Below are positions 32,298-43,572 of a stretch of DNA of 50,933 nt, in pieces. Each line of letters begins with the position of its first letter. Position 1 is the stretch's first letter. The notes under the pieces were generated by a model. The model did no database searches, had not been told where the DNA came from, and worked only from the letters and a program-made list of their open reading frames with translations. The position numbers and the translations under genes are program-made. The stretch covers positions 1 through 50,933 of the forward strand of contig JBBHKE010002376.1 of the NCBI GenBank assembly GCA_037447655.1. The letters are read 5' to 3'. The stretch comes from Zygnema cylindricum (Eukaryota > Streptophyta > Zygnematophyceae > Zygnematales > Zygnemataceae).

Positions 32298-32806
32298 CTA
32301 AACTCCTGACAAATGCGGAAGAGGGAAACCTTGTTGGACAGATTGGAGTGCATCGGGATCGTTCCAAATATCTTTCCGTCCGCCCCCTATTGGCGCCTGC
32401 CCCTCCACGTCTACAGAGAAAGTAGACATTTCCCCCCCAAATTGAGCAAGCCAAATAAAGGCAGATGAAGCTCGAATGAGTCCCAAACTGATTTCAAGAT
32501 CCTCATCATGGCGGGTCCCGGTGGAATCTCTAGTGGAAGGGTCAGGATTTCTGCTAAGTCCGTCGGCAATCCCATGAATCTCTCCGGCCCGGTGGATTAT
32601 GTTGAAGTCATATTCCTGCAGTATTAACACCCACCTGGCGAGCTTGCGTGTGAGCTTACTGTTCTCCATAATCCACTTAAGGGGCTGGTGATCCGTGATC
32701 AGAGTGAAATGGACTCCGTATAGATATGGTCTAAAATGTTGGATGGCCCATACCGCCGCCAATAATTCCCCGTGATAGCTACTGTAATTCCCCTCCGCTC
32801 GGTTAT
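32298..32806 (-). pseudogene. Gypsy RNase H, 3' part (left of the copia E2 insertion)
   Basis: It resumes at the insertion point with NNRAEGNYSSYHGELLA (catalytic Glu), then FTLITDHQPLKW (Asp), ILQEYDFNIIHRAGE and GIADGLSRNPD. The remainder lies at 40922-41030. The linker runs open to a stop at 32298 and overlaps the zinc-domain frame of integrase. Confidence 0.88.
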
Positions 32807-33163
32807 TGAAACTCTGAGACCTCCATTGGCCCTCAGAGTATGCAGATCCAAAAGAAGCTAATCTAGATAGTGCCGACTCCAAGTTGATATAAACCCAAAT
32901 GACTGACCCCTTGACAGTCAAAACCCCAATATAGATTCACCCCTGTGAAATAACACTTTTTGTGTGCTCAGTTCCACCACAGAATGCAAAGTTAGAGTAT
33001 GAGATTTGGACATATTCACCCACTTTGACTTTCCCTAATAAATACAGCCACCCTGGCAAACAAAAAACTCTGACCGATTACACCCCTGTGTAGCCTGGAC
33101 TCCCTTGAGTCCGCAGCAAAAAGAATCACTGAAAATGGTCAAGTAAAAATTGATGGTTATGGC
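32807..33163 (-). repeat. E2 3' LTR, outer piece
   Basis: It begins TGAAACTCTGAGACC beside the TSD GTTAT and runs to the E3 insertion point. It continues at 36930. Confidence 0.9.
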
Positions 33164-34590
33164 TGTTGTTTTTGGAAGATTCAGTTTCGCATATGCGTGC
33201 GTGTATTTGCTTGCTTACGTAATTACCGGAGTTAATGTGGAGGTTTGAACGGATTTGCGGATTGGGGGTTTTGCACGAGTAAATTAATTAACTAATTGAG
33301 TGGAGCGAAATGCGCTGAACAATGGACGGCGGATCGCGAAGCGATCCGATTTGAAATATTCGAAGTGTTTGAAAAAGTACGGCCGCCATACGAAACATAA
33401 TGCGACAGACCGCATTTATTAAATGTGACGCCGCCGGTACGGAGCGTCGTATTTGACACGTGAGATGTACGGCAAAGTACGTAGTAACGGTACGGACTAA
33501 TTTGGATAGCTTGACGAGGTTTCGACAAGTGGATTTTTCTTATGACCACGCGGCGCGACACCAAGGGTGCCGATTGAGAGTGACGGACGGCGGATATAGT
33601 CCGCCGAGATTTTCTATGTAGTGGTGACACGAAATCGCGTCAATCACACGATATTTATTTTTGGACGTTCCGGATTGCTTGCCAAGTGATTCGTGGTACA
33701 CGTGGAAGGCGGATGGCGTCCGCCGATATTTCCAAGGGACCACATTGTTTTTTTTGACGCATTATCTAGTGGACCGTACATATGCCATGTCGGTTCACTA
33801 CGTGGACTTATCGACAAATGACTAAGCAAGTTGTCGCTTATGACGCGTATTTTGCGGACGCGTCCGTGTAAATATTTGATACAACATTGTTTTGTCTTAT
33901 GTGTATTATTAATTAGTATTGATTATGACATTTGTTATTTAAGTGATCAATTAGGGTTTTCGACAGTTTAATTTGTGTGTCTTTATTTGTCGTTTATGCA
34001 GACAAGTGTACGCTTACGATTGCTAGGCTTTCAGGTGTACGCTTAAGATTAATTTATTCTTAGTGATGGTATATTATGGTTAAATAGGACTAAATGACAG
34101 TTATGTAATGTATGTTAGTTATTTTGACACTTAGTGATTTGTTAACAGCTCACAAGTGTATATATAGATTTGAGCTTCATTAGGAAAATAATCAATGCTG
34201 GTTAGAAAAGTAGGGACCGAAGATGTAGACTTTTAGGGTTGCCGATTAGGTCATGCATTTGAGTAATATGTTTATTGATATACTTTTGTTTATCTAATGT
34301 TTATGTGAGATTGGACTCTTTTTGTTATTATTTATTTATGTTATTTTATGTTTGTTTGATATGCATTATTTATGCATTTGTCCTAGGGTTTGTTTATGTC
34401 GATTATTCCATCAAACCTTAGATGTTGTCATAGGGTTTATTTATGTTGATTATTCCATGAAACCCTAAATGTTGTTGTATGTTAAATGGAGGATGCATTT
34501 CAAATGATTGTTCATTGGCCTAGCTTCGCTTAGCTTCTTGCATGATAGTTTGGGTTGCTTCTGCGGTCTATTTTAGACCAAAGAACAACA
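33164..34590 (+). repeat. 5' LTR of E3
   Basis: Starts TGTTGTTTTTGGAAG and ends AAAGAACAACA. A TATA-like GTATATATAG lies at 34158-34167. The 112-aa minus-strand ORF in it recurs identically in the other LTR and is not a gene. Confidence 0.95.
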
Positions 34591-35497
34591 GGTTATGGGC
34601 CCACGCCCCATCTATCATATGTTAGGTTAAGTCGATGTAGGTTTGTGTCACATGCATTGTAGCGGGTTAATTTTGTTCTTGCTGGTTGTATTGCAGTAAT
34701 GGTGTCTGTGTACCCATGAGATCGGCCTTATCATAGTGTTGGTATGTGCCGAGTTTAATCTTGCATCGCCCCAAGGGTTAACTTAGTGACAGTGCCGAAA
34801 TGTCTACCCTCAATGAAAATGATTAATTATGAAAAATGATATTTTATTTTTGGAAAATACATATTCGTTTGATGGAGAAATGTGGAAGGTGGAATTTCGA
34901 CGTTTGGGGGAGAGAGATCCGAAAGGTGGAGTTTTGACATGTGGTGGAGAGATCCAAATTTTGTGGATCGATGATTGTTGAAAATTGGATTTGTAATGTA
35001 GATTTTGAGTTGTTGGGAATTTTTGGGAAATGTGATATTATTAGAATTTTTGGGAAAATACTATTTGTTAAGTGTATTTTTAATGGGAAATTTTGGGATC
35101 AGATTATTAAATGGAAAAAGAAAAGAAAAATTTTGAAATCTAGATTTAATATGGTTGAGGTATAAATTTTGAGTTGGGATATATTATTAGTGTGATCGTT
35201 TGGTTTTAATTCTTAGTTGATTTGTGACAGAATTGTGAGAAGTAGATTCAGATTTAGATATTGTTGAGAAAAGATAAAATTTTGTTGTAATCGGAAAATG
35301 AAAATATATATTATGTATTATGAAACTTGGAAGGCATATGAAGGCAGCGGAAGCGATGGTGGCGGAGGCAATTTGGCGGATTCAGATGGAGGAGACAGCA
35401 GAAGGTGACAGTAGTGACAGCTGATGATGTAAATCTATGGAGTGTGACAGATGATGACGTGGCGTCATGGATTTACGAAACTAAATCTTCGGGGGAG
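34591..35497 (+). other. E3 interior: primer-binding site, no coding domain
   Basis: GGTTATGGGCCCAC at 34591-34604 matches the initiator tRNA-Met anticodon region. The ATG inside it opens a frame of only 11 codons. The rest is AT-rich, with a GA-rich patch at 35330-35450 before the polypurine tract. Confidence 0.88.
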
Positions 35498-36924
35498 TGT
35501 TGTTTTTGGAAGATTCAGTTTCGCATATGCGTGCGTGTATTTGCTTGCTTACGTATTTACCGGAGTTAATGTGGAGGTTTGAACGGATTTGCGGATTGGG
35601 GGTTTTGCACGAGTAAATTAATTAACTAATTGAGTGGAGCGAAATGCGCTGAACAATGGACGGCGGATCGCGAAGCGATCCGATTTGAAATATTCGAAGT
35701 GTTTGAAAAAGTACGGCCGCCATACGAAACATAATGCGACAGACCGCATTTATTAAATGTGACGCCGCCGGTACGGAGCGTCGTATTTGACACGTGAGAT
35801 GTACGGCAAAGTACGTAGTAACGGTACGGACTAATTTGGATAGCTTGACGAGGTTTCGACAAGTGGATTTTTCTTATGACCACGCGGCGCGACACCAAGG
35901 GTGCCGATTGAGAGTGACGGACGGCGGATATAGTCCGCCGAGATTTTCTATGTAGTGGTGACACGAAATCGCGTCAATCACACGATATTTATTTTTGGAC
36001 GTTCCGGATTGCTTGCCAAGTGATTCGTGGTACACGTGGAAGGCGGATGGCGTCCGCCGATATTTCCAAGGGACCACATTGTTTTTTATGACGCATTATC
36101 TAGTGGACCGTACATATGCGATGTCGGTTCACTACGTGGACTTATCGACAAATGACTAAGCAAGTTGTCGCTTATGACGCGTATTTTGCGGACGCGTCCG
36201 TGTAAATATTTGATACAACATTGTTTTGTCTTATGTGTATTATTAATTAGTATTGATTATGACATTTGTTATTTAAGTGATCAATTAGGGTTTTCGACAG
36301 TTTAATTTGTGTGTCTTTATTTGTCGTTTATGCAGACAAGTGTACGCTTACGATTGCTAGGCTTTCAGGTGTACGCTTAAGATTAATTTATTCTTAGTGA
36401 TGGTATATTATGGTTAAATAGGACTAAATGACAGTTATGTAATGTATGTTAGTTATTTTGACACTTAGTGATTTGTTAACAGCTCACAAGTGTATATATA
36501 GATTTGAGCTTCATTAGGAAAATAATCAATGCTGGTTAGAAAAGTAGGGACCGAAGATGTAGACTTTTAGGGTTGCCGATTAGGTCATGCATTTGAGTAA
36601 TATGTTTATTGATATACTTTTGTTTATCTAATGTTTATGTGAGATTGGACTCTTTTTGTTATTATTTATTTATGTTATTTTATGTTTGTTTGATATGCAT
36701 TATTTATGCATTTGTCCTAGGGTTTGTTTATGTCGATTATTCCATCAAACCTTAGATGTTGTCATAGGGTTTATTTATGTTGATTATTCCATGAAACCCT
36801 AAATGTTGTTGTATGTTAAATGGAGGATGCATTTCAAATGATTGTTCATTGGCCTAGCTTCGCTTAGCTTCTTGCATGATAGTTTGGGTTGCTTCTGCGG
36901 TCTATTTTAGACCAAAGAACAACA
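35498..36924 (+). repeat. 3' LTR of E3
   Basis: 1,427 bp, near-identical to 33164-34590. The TATA-like motif recurs at 36492-36500. Confidence 0.95.
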
Positions 36925-36929
36925 ATGGC

Positions 36930-37769
36930 TGCCCAAAGTTTGCCATTTATACAGGGTGCTCTCTGGGAGAGGCAGCTGCCTACCCAAAATTTATCTAAGT
37001 CCTATTCCCTCTCTAAAACTCTATCTACTGAAGTACGGCACCAATCAAATTACTGTATCGTACATAAAAGTACAGGTGCCGGTGTACTTTATGTACGGCC
37101 ATTGTACGACATGGCCAAAATGTCGACACGTGTCATATCCGGATTTGTTCCCGTAATCTCCGGAGTTGCCGCAATCCAATGTAGTGTTACCACGTGTCAC
37201 TTAATGCGGCGGTGATCGCAAACCGCCAAAATCGTACGCCGCGATCTCGGCATCCTTCGCGGCCGTCAGATCAAATTTGGATTTCAATCGTGGCCGTCAT
37301 AAATACCTGCGCGGTATTCTTTCCAGCGTCAAACAAACCGCGCGGTATTTATTTCGTAATCGTACCGTACGTCGTACTTTCCACAACTGTTTCTATGCAG
37401 TATATATATAGTTCTAGTTAAATGAATTATTTTTATTGTAACTATTTAAATAAATATCATACCCCATGATATCTAATACAATTTAGACTATCTGGATAAG
37501 ACTACCGGTTATTGTGGTTGTGACGAATGGCAGGTACCAGGATCAAATCCTGGACCTGGCAAAACTATCTTTTAGAGAAAACCCCCTATAAAACAACTGT
37601 CTGTCTCCCTCTAGACAGCACAGGCAGCCATGGCTAACTCCTCCTCCAGTCTTCAGTGACTGCGACAAGTGTGGGGACTTGAGGAGGAGTTAGAGGCAGG
37701 CTGTCAATATCTACTATTTTGCTTTTTATTTTGCAATCTCTAGACCTAGAAAATACTTGAATTCCAACA
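36930..37769 (-). repeat. E2 3' LTR, inner piece
   Basis: It continues the LTR after E3 and ends at ATTCCAACA, bordering the polypurine tract. It carries the block GGTACCAGGATCAAATCC (37533-37550), a B-box-like sequence within a short CCAGG/CCTGG stem. Confidence 0.9.
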
Positions 37770-37782
37770 CTCCCCTTATTTT

Positions 37783-39717
37783 CTAGTCTATTTTTCTTTC
37801 AACTCCCACAAACAAGTAAACAAACATCCCCTCCCCTTTTTTTTTCCTTTTCTTTTTCCTTTTTCCTTTTCCTTTCATAAAACTTAAGTATTTAACACAG
37901 TGCATTAAATGAACTGAAACGATAATTATATCACACATTTTATTTAACATCCCATTTTTCTTAAATTCGAGCAAAGATTTTATCCACTTCATCACTCTTT
38001 CATCCACACACAAACCGATTTCCCTCTTGCGATCTAAACAGCCAGCCCGATTTCCAATCTGCAACATACACCTAGATGCTAACCCTTTTACAGGCACATC
38101 TTCGTCACACCAAGTAGTGATGTCAAATCCATCCACCCCCAAATATTCCCTTAAACCACTAGTCCCCACTAAGTTCCTCATAAGATCTATATCTTTCGTA
38201 CTCATATTTTTATCTATGATAATTACCCCATTTTCTGAACTTCCCTCACTCTCTCCCATGGAATTCTTTCCACTATTACTTTCTAATTTAGTTCCCAATA
38301 AATATTTCTTCTCCCCTAAACCTTTAATCAAATATTTCTCTTCTCCCCTATCCTTTCAAACCTCTTCGAGTTTCACTTCTCCCCTTTCCTCGGAATCCGT
38401 TGAAGTCTCACTTTCCAACCAGTTTTCTGGTTCCCTATTATCTATAAAGTTATCCTGAATAATTTTATCTTTCCCGTTTTCACTTATGGATCCTAGAACT
38501 GACTTTCTCATTTCTAAGTCATACACTCTACACTCCTCAACATTCTCAAGTACCTCCTCTCTCTTTACTTCCCTTATACCTCCAAAAGCACACTGTTGCT
38601 TTCGTGCAATTACTGTGTTCTTTTCTTTCTTCCCCATACTACTAATCCGGAGAAGCTCTAAAATATCTTCATCCTCTTTCTCCTCTTCCCCTACTTCCTC
38701 CTCATCAACATTCCAACTTCTAAGTTTTTCCAAACAAGGGCATTCCTCCATATAATGACCCGGTTCCCTACAAAAGAAGCAAGCCCCCCTTTTCAAAGCT
38801 CCCCTTTCTTTTCCTCTCCCTCTCTTTCCACCAAAGTTCCGATAAGGTTTACCTTTGTCTTTCTTTCTCTCATCACGCTTTCGCTCGTCACCACCGTTCC
38901 TCTCATCACGTTTCCGCCAATCACCACCAGTTGAAAATGCATTGACCTTGTCCTTTCCCCTACGAAGCTCCAAAGTGCTTTCCCTTACAAAAATTATCCC
39001 CATGGTAAAGCTCCAAGTCCATGAGGAGCCATCTATTGCCTGCATACGATAAATAATGTTTTCGTACTCACTTGGGAGTTTCATAAGTAGTGTATTAAAC
39101 TTACCCTCCTCAGATTCTACACATCCCGCACTAGCTAGCTCAACATATAACGCAGCAATATCATTGCAAAACTCTATCATGCTACCGCCTTTATAAACAT
39201 AGGCATCTATTTCCTATTTTACTAATTGCTGCCTCTGAATAGTCTCACTCTTATAAATCTGAATTAGTACTTCCCATATCTCTGAAGACTTGGTTAGACT
39301 TAAAAGAGTGATAGCTATCGACTTAGACACATATCTAAGTATGAGATGTTTTGCTATAGTGTTTTTGTATTACCATATTTTTCTGTCATTTTCTTCAGTT
39401 TTAATCCCTACATGTGGTACCATAGCTGAGAGCCTAGCTCCCCTCACCATAGGTGTCCCTTTTTCCATCTCCCCTATTTCCCCATCCACGGAAAGATTCT
39501 TCCCTTCACCTTCCGTTGCATCTGAGCTCCGAATGATATTCTGGGCAGCCTCAGATGAATCTCCATAGTAAGCTCCTCCAAAGCCAGGTGGCGGACATCT
39601 CACTTGTCCCGAAACAATTCCCTATAAGTGTTTCTCAAAAAGCAATCCCGCCATCGTAAACTCCTTATAGGTGAAGTCTGTTCCATCGAACATAGGCACC
39701 CTAGATGGTGGGCCCAT
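37783..39717 (-). pseudogene. E2 gag fused to a residual RT/RNase H segment
   Basis: The ATG at 39717 lies in the primer-binding site (start MGPPSRVPMFDG). The frame has several stops but stays in register: 39603-39370, 39180-38356 and 38331-37783 are all in one frame. The middle part has the Gag helix (LLMKLPSEYENII) and a CCHC knuckle CFFCREPGHYMEEC. A TGA at 38356-38358 precedes a segment matching the end of copia RT (KGLGEKKYLLG) and a shrunken RNase H (DGFDITTWCDEDVPVKG). The protein ends in a Lys-rich tail. Protease and integrase were lost without breaking the frame. Confidence 0.82.
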
Positions 39718-39721
39718 AACC
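39706..39721 (-). promoter_or_regulatory. Primer-binding site of E2
   Basis: 16 bases complementary to the anticodon region of initiator tRNA-Met (GGTTATGGGCCCACCA), directly after the 5' LTR end. It contains the gag ATG. Confidence 0.87.
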
Positions 39722-40916
39722 TGAAACTCTGAGACCTCCATTGGCCCTCAGAGTATGCAGATCCAAAAGAAGCTAATCTAGATAGTGCCGACTCCAAGTT
39801 GATATAAACCCAAATGACTGACCCCTTGACAGTCAAAACCCCAATATAGATTCACCCCTGTGAAATAACACTTTCTGTGTGCTCAGTTCCACCACAGAAT
39901 GCAAAGTTAGAATATGAGATTTGGACACATTCACCCACTTTGACTTTCCGTTATAAATACAGCCACCCTGGCAGACAAAAAACTCTGACCGACTACACCC
40001 CTGTGTAGCCTAGACTCCCCTGAGTCCGCAGCAAAAAGAATCACTGAAAATGGTCAAGTAAATTGATAGTTATGGCTGGCCAAAGTTTGCCATTTATACA
40101 GGGTGCTCTCTGGGAGAGGCAGCTGCCTACCCAAAATTTATCTAAGTCCTATTCCCTCTCTAAAACTCTATCTACTCAAGTACGTCACCAATCAAATTAC
40201 TGTATCGTACATAAAAGTACAGGTGCCGGTGTACTTTATGTACGGCCATTGTACGACATGGCCAAAATGTCGACACGTGTCATATCCGGATTTGTTCCCG
40301 TAATCTCCGGAGTTGCCGCAATCCAATGTAGTGTTACCACGTGTCACTTAATGTGGCGGTGATCGCAAACCGCCAAAATCGTACGCCGCGATCTCGGCAT
40401 CCTTCGCGGCCGTCCGATCAAATTTGGATTTCAATCGTGGCCGTCATAAATACCTGCGCGGTATTCTTTCCGGCGTCAAACAAACCGCGCGATATTTATT
40501 TCGTAATCGTACCGCACGTCGTACTTTCCACAACTGTTTCTATGCATTATGCATATAGTTCTAGTTAAATGAATTATTCTTATTGTAACTATTTAAATGA
40601 ATATCATACCCCATGATATCTAATACAATTTAGACTATCTGGATAAGACTACCGGTTATTGTGGTTGTGACGAATGGCAGGTACCAGGATCAAATCTTAG
40701 ACCTGGCAAAACTATCTTTTAGAGAAAACCCCCTATAAAACAACTGCCTGTCTCCCTCTAGACATCACAGGCAGCCATGGCTAACTCCTCCTCCAGTCTT
40801 CAGTGATTGCGACAAGTGTGAGGACTTGAGGAGGAGTTAGAGGCAGGCTGTCAATATCTACTATTTTGCTTTTTATTTTGCAATCTCTAGACCTAGAAAA
40901 TACTTCAATTCCAACA
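39722..40916 (-). repeat. 5' LTR of E2
   Basis: 1,195 bp, TG..CA ends in element sense (TGTTGGAATTGAAG ... GAGTTTCA). The tRNA-like block recurs here at about 40680-40700. Confidence 0.92.
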
Positions 40917-40921
40917 GTTAT

Positions 40922-42400
40922 TACTCCTACTGGCGTAAGCTACCAAATATTCGGCACTAGCATCATCCTGTTGGGCTAAAACAGCTCCCAATCCAAACCG
41001 GCTCCAATCAGTGTAAAAGAGAAAGGGTCTTTAGTGATCAGGCATTCGGAGCACTGGGTGTTGCTTCAGGGAATCCTTGAGGAACTGGAAGGCAATCTGT
41101 TGCTCCTCCGTCCACTGCCACTCCTGGTCTTTCCACAGCAACTGGTTCAGAGGCTGAGTGTGGCTGCTAAATTCAGGGATGAATCTCCGATAAAAGTTAG
41201 CCATGCCTAAAAATGTGCGGAGTGCAGAGACGTCCTGAGGAGGGGGTAGGGCATCAAGGGCCGCAACTTTGACCATATGGGGACCCACTGTCCCGGGTGT
41301 AACTTCGTGTCCCAGGTAAATAATTTTCTGCACCCCAAAAATTCCCTTACCCGGGTGACATTTCAAGCCCGCTGCTTGGAGAGCTCGGAGTACAATCTGT
41401 ATGTGCTCCAGGTGTTCCTCGAAGGTCTTCGAGAAGATAATCACATCGTCTATATAGCACCGTGCACAGTCAATTCCCCGGAGTGCCTCGTCCATGGCAC
41501 GTTGGAATTTGGCTGGCGCATTTTTCAGCCCGAATGGCATGTAGAGTCATTCATACAACCTGGACCCTGCCCAAAAAGCTGTCTTTTCCCAGTGCTTTGG
41601 CTCCATCGCGATCTGGTGGAACCCATTCTTCATGTCTAGTGTGGAGTAAATGGTGGCCCCGGCCAGCGAGTCAAAAATCTCTTCCGGGGTAGGCATTGGG
41701 TATCGGTCAGGTATAGTGGCCGTGTTAAGCATCCGGTAATCTCCACACATCCGAAAGTCTACCGTTTTCCCAGATGAGTCCTTCTTGGGTGAGAGAACGG
41801 TAGAAGACGCAAATCCATGGAGTTCGGTACTTTCTTGAACCAATCCTGCTTCCACCAGAGTTTGTACCCTTGCCGTGATGAACTCCTTTTCCTTGAAATT
41901 GAGAGGGTACAGCTTCTGCCAAACAGTAGCCGTCTCGTCTATTAAATCAATTCGAAAAGGGGTTCATTTGTAGATGCCTACGTCGGTATCAGACCAAGAG
42001 AACACTTGTTTGTTCTTCTCCAACAGGTCGGAAAGCTGGGCCTTTTGCTGAGGGTTCAACTGCTCCCCTAAGGTCCAATCCATCTTTCCGAGTTCCACCG
42101 CTGCCCAGGCCTCTGGGGGTCTACCCCAGCGGAAGATATCGAATTCCATCCCTACCTGCGGGTCTCCCTCAGCTCCTCCCGTTAAAATGCTGCTGCTAAC
42201 AACTTCCGCTAAGTTGTCTCTCTCCGAGCCTCCGCTCCCCCCCACTGAGGAATCCCTTAATTTCGGTAAAATACTGGGACAGGAAAATTTTGATGATAAA
42301 AATTGTTGTCTTGCCTCCCTCCCCCCCTCAAGCTGCAAGTGGGCCTGCACCGCTAACAACTTTGGAGCTTGAAGGTAATGATCCCTCGATTGCGGAGACT
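40922..42400 (-). pseudogene. Gypsy reverse transcriptase and start of RNase H
   Basis: The frame is shared with the methyltransferase. It contains EAGLVQES, CGDYRMLNTATIPDRYPMP, the DMKNGFHQI block, LYMPFGLKNAPAKFQ and the catalytic YIDD (41448-41460), followed by FLGMANFYRRFIPEFS and the RNase H start toward the insertion point. Nonsense codons: TGA at 41964-41966, and TGA at 41547-41549 just before LYMPFGL, where the family normally has Trp. The DNA after 41031 (FYTDW.. region) runs to the GTTAT site of E2. Confidence 0.9.
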
Positions 42401-42409
42401 GAAGGCTAG

Positions 42410-43370
42410 AGAAGGCCAGAGAATGTTTTATCATCCATGTTATTGCATTTAGATCCATGCTTTGTCCGAGTAGGCTGCACCTCTAGAGGTCTGATATACC
42501 TGGTGCCGCTGTACTGGCTGGTTGGAATCCCATGGCTTGTTCTCGTTCTTCCACCGTTGGCGTTATCCAAACTCCACGTTTGCTGTCAAATATCATTCTT
42601 GCCGCTCCCTTTCGATACGCATGGCTATTGGGGAAGGAAACCAATGTTGGCAGTGCCCGCTGAGGTGCTCCTGATTGGTTGCACTGGAAGAACGGGGGAC
42701 GATCAGCCTTAGTTACGGGAGTAGCCATCCGCCCTATCCCTAAAATTTGTTGCAGGGTAATCTGGGGATCTGTTTTGTGGTTCTGTAAGAGCTTGTTCAT
42801 GAGTGACAGAGGTATCAAATTCGTCCAGTACGCCTGAACTCTGTGAGCCCTAGATCCCAGTTGAGCCGCATCGAAAACAAGTGGAGCTCCTAGAATCTGT
42901 TTGACTTTATTCCAGCTATTTGCGACTTGTTTTCTCTTATCATCTCCCGGGTGAACATTCTCCAAAACGTACCCTACTGGTTGGTCTAGGGATTGCTGCA
43001 GCCAGGAAAGTAATTTGATCATCTGGAAGAAGGTTCGACTCCTGCTATCCTGATGTCCCTCGCCTTTCCCGGCTAGAGAGTATCCTTGACATGGCCATCC
43101 TGCAATCACCAAATCAACGTGCTCCAGCATAGCGAGATGTGGCTTAAGGATATTGTCTATATTTTGCGAGACACTTCGGTGCGATCTGCAGATGGCGGAT
43201 ACCGGAAGTTGTTGGGGATACAATTGGTGGAGTTGTTGGAGTCGGTATTCACTGACAGCCCGAGCATCCGGTGAAATTTCCACGGCCACATATGACTCCA
43301 CTTTATGCCCAGCCTTCAAGACAGCTTCGAGGTCCGAGCTAATTCTAAAAAAAATAAGGATAATATCCGG
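42410..43370 (-). pseudogene. C5-cytosine DNA methyltransferase domain inside the gypsy polyprotein
   Basis: The main open frame is 43319-42483. Counting from its Met at 43319: motif II-like VAVEISPDA (11-19); motif IV GWPCQGYS with catalytic Cys at 77; motif VI LENV with Glu at 120; motif VIII SRAHRVQAYWTN (156-167); EEREQAMGF (257-265). Motif I (ILSLF) lies upstream at about 43355-43370 in another frame, broken at a homopolymer of eight T (43347-43354). A TAG at 42483-42485 is followed in the same frame by LLGQSMDLNAITWMI, which fits motif X. All core motifs are therefore present. HRVQAYWTNL resembles the DNMT3/DRM class, while PCQ rather than PCN resembles other classes. It would transfer methyl from SAM to cytosine, perhaps on the element's own DNA. 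Confidence 0.9.
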
Positions 43371-43572
43371 AGTCCAAAATCCGGGATAGATAATGACACC
43401 ACTTGTCGATTGAATTTTTGATTTTCGGGCGGAACTTCGAAGGTTCCAACCGCGGTTCTTTTTCCTTCACAAAAACAGCTGTCAAGGATTTGTCCACTTC
43501 CCGCCGAAGTTTTGTTATTTGTAATAATCTGTTCTGGTATCTTTTTTCCCACCGCTTGGAAATAGGGAATTG

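Larger units (their letters stand above)
33159..36929 (+). mobile_element. Young non-autonomous LTR retroelement E3 nested in the E2 LTR
   Basis: Two LTRs of exactly 1,427 bp (33164-34590, 35498-36924) are flanked by the perfect TSD ATGGC (33159-33163, 36925-36929). By eye the LTRs differ at only about three positions, so insertion is recent. The 907-bp interior has a primer-binding site (34591-34604), a polypurine tract (CTTCGGGGGAG) before 35498, and no protein domain. It must be mobilised in trans. Confidence 0.95.
32802..40921 (-). mobile_element. Copia-related element E2, non-autonomous (gag plus shortened pol), nested in the gypsy element
   Basis: The LTR at 39722-40916 (5', 1,195 bp) pairs with a 3' LTR at 32807-37769 that is itself split by E3 (pieces 32807-33163 and 36930-37769, together about 1,197 bp). 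The perfect TSD GTTAT is at 32802-32806 and 40917-40921. The primer-binding site is 39706-39721 and the polypurine tract 37770-37786. The interior is only about 1.95 kb. It keeps gag and fuses it to a remnant of RT/RNase H; protease, integrase and most of RT are absent. Confidence 0.93.

Noticed and set aside
33292-35964. Two identical 112-aa minus-strand ORFs
   Set aside because: They are the same stretch of the two E3 LTRs, with no domain and antisense to the element.
42483-43319. The methyltransferase as an independent host or bacterial gene
   Set aside because: Its frame continues through motif X into RT, it has the element's strand and order, and no own promoter or introns were seen.
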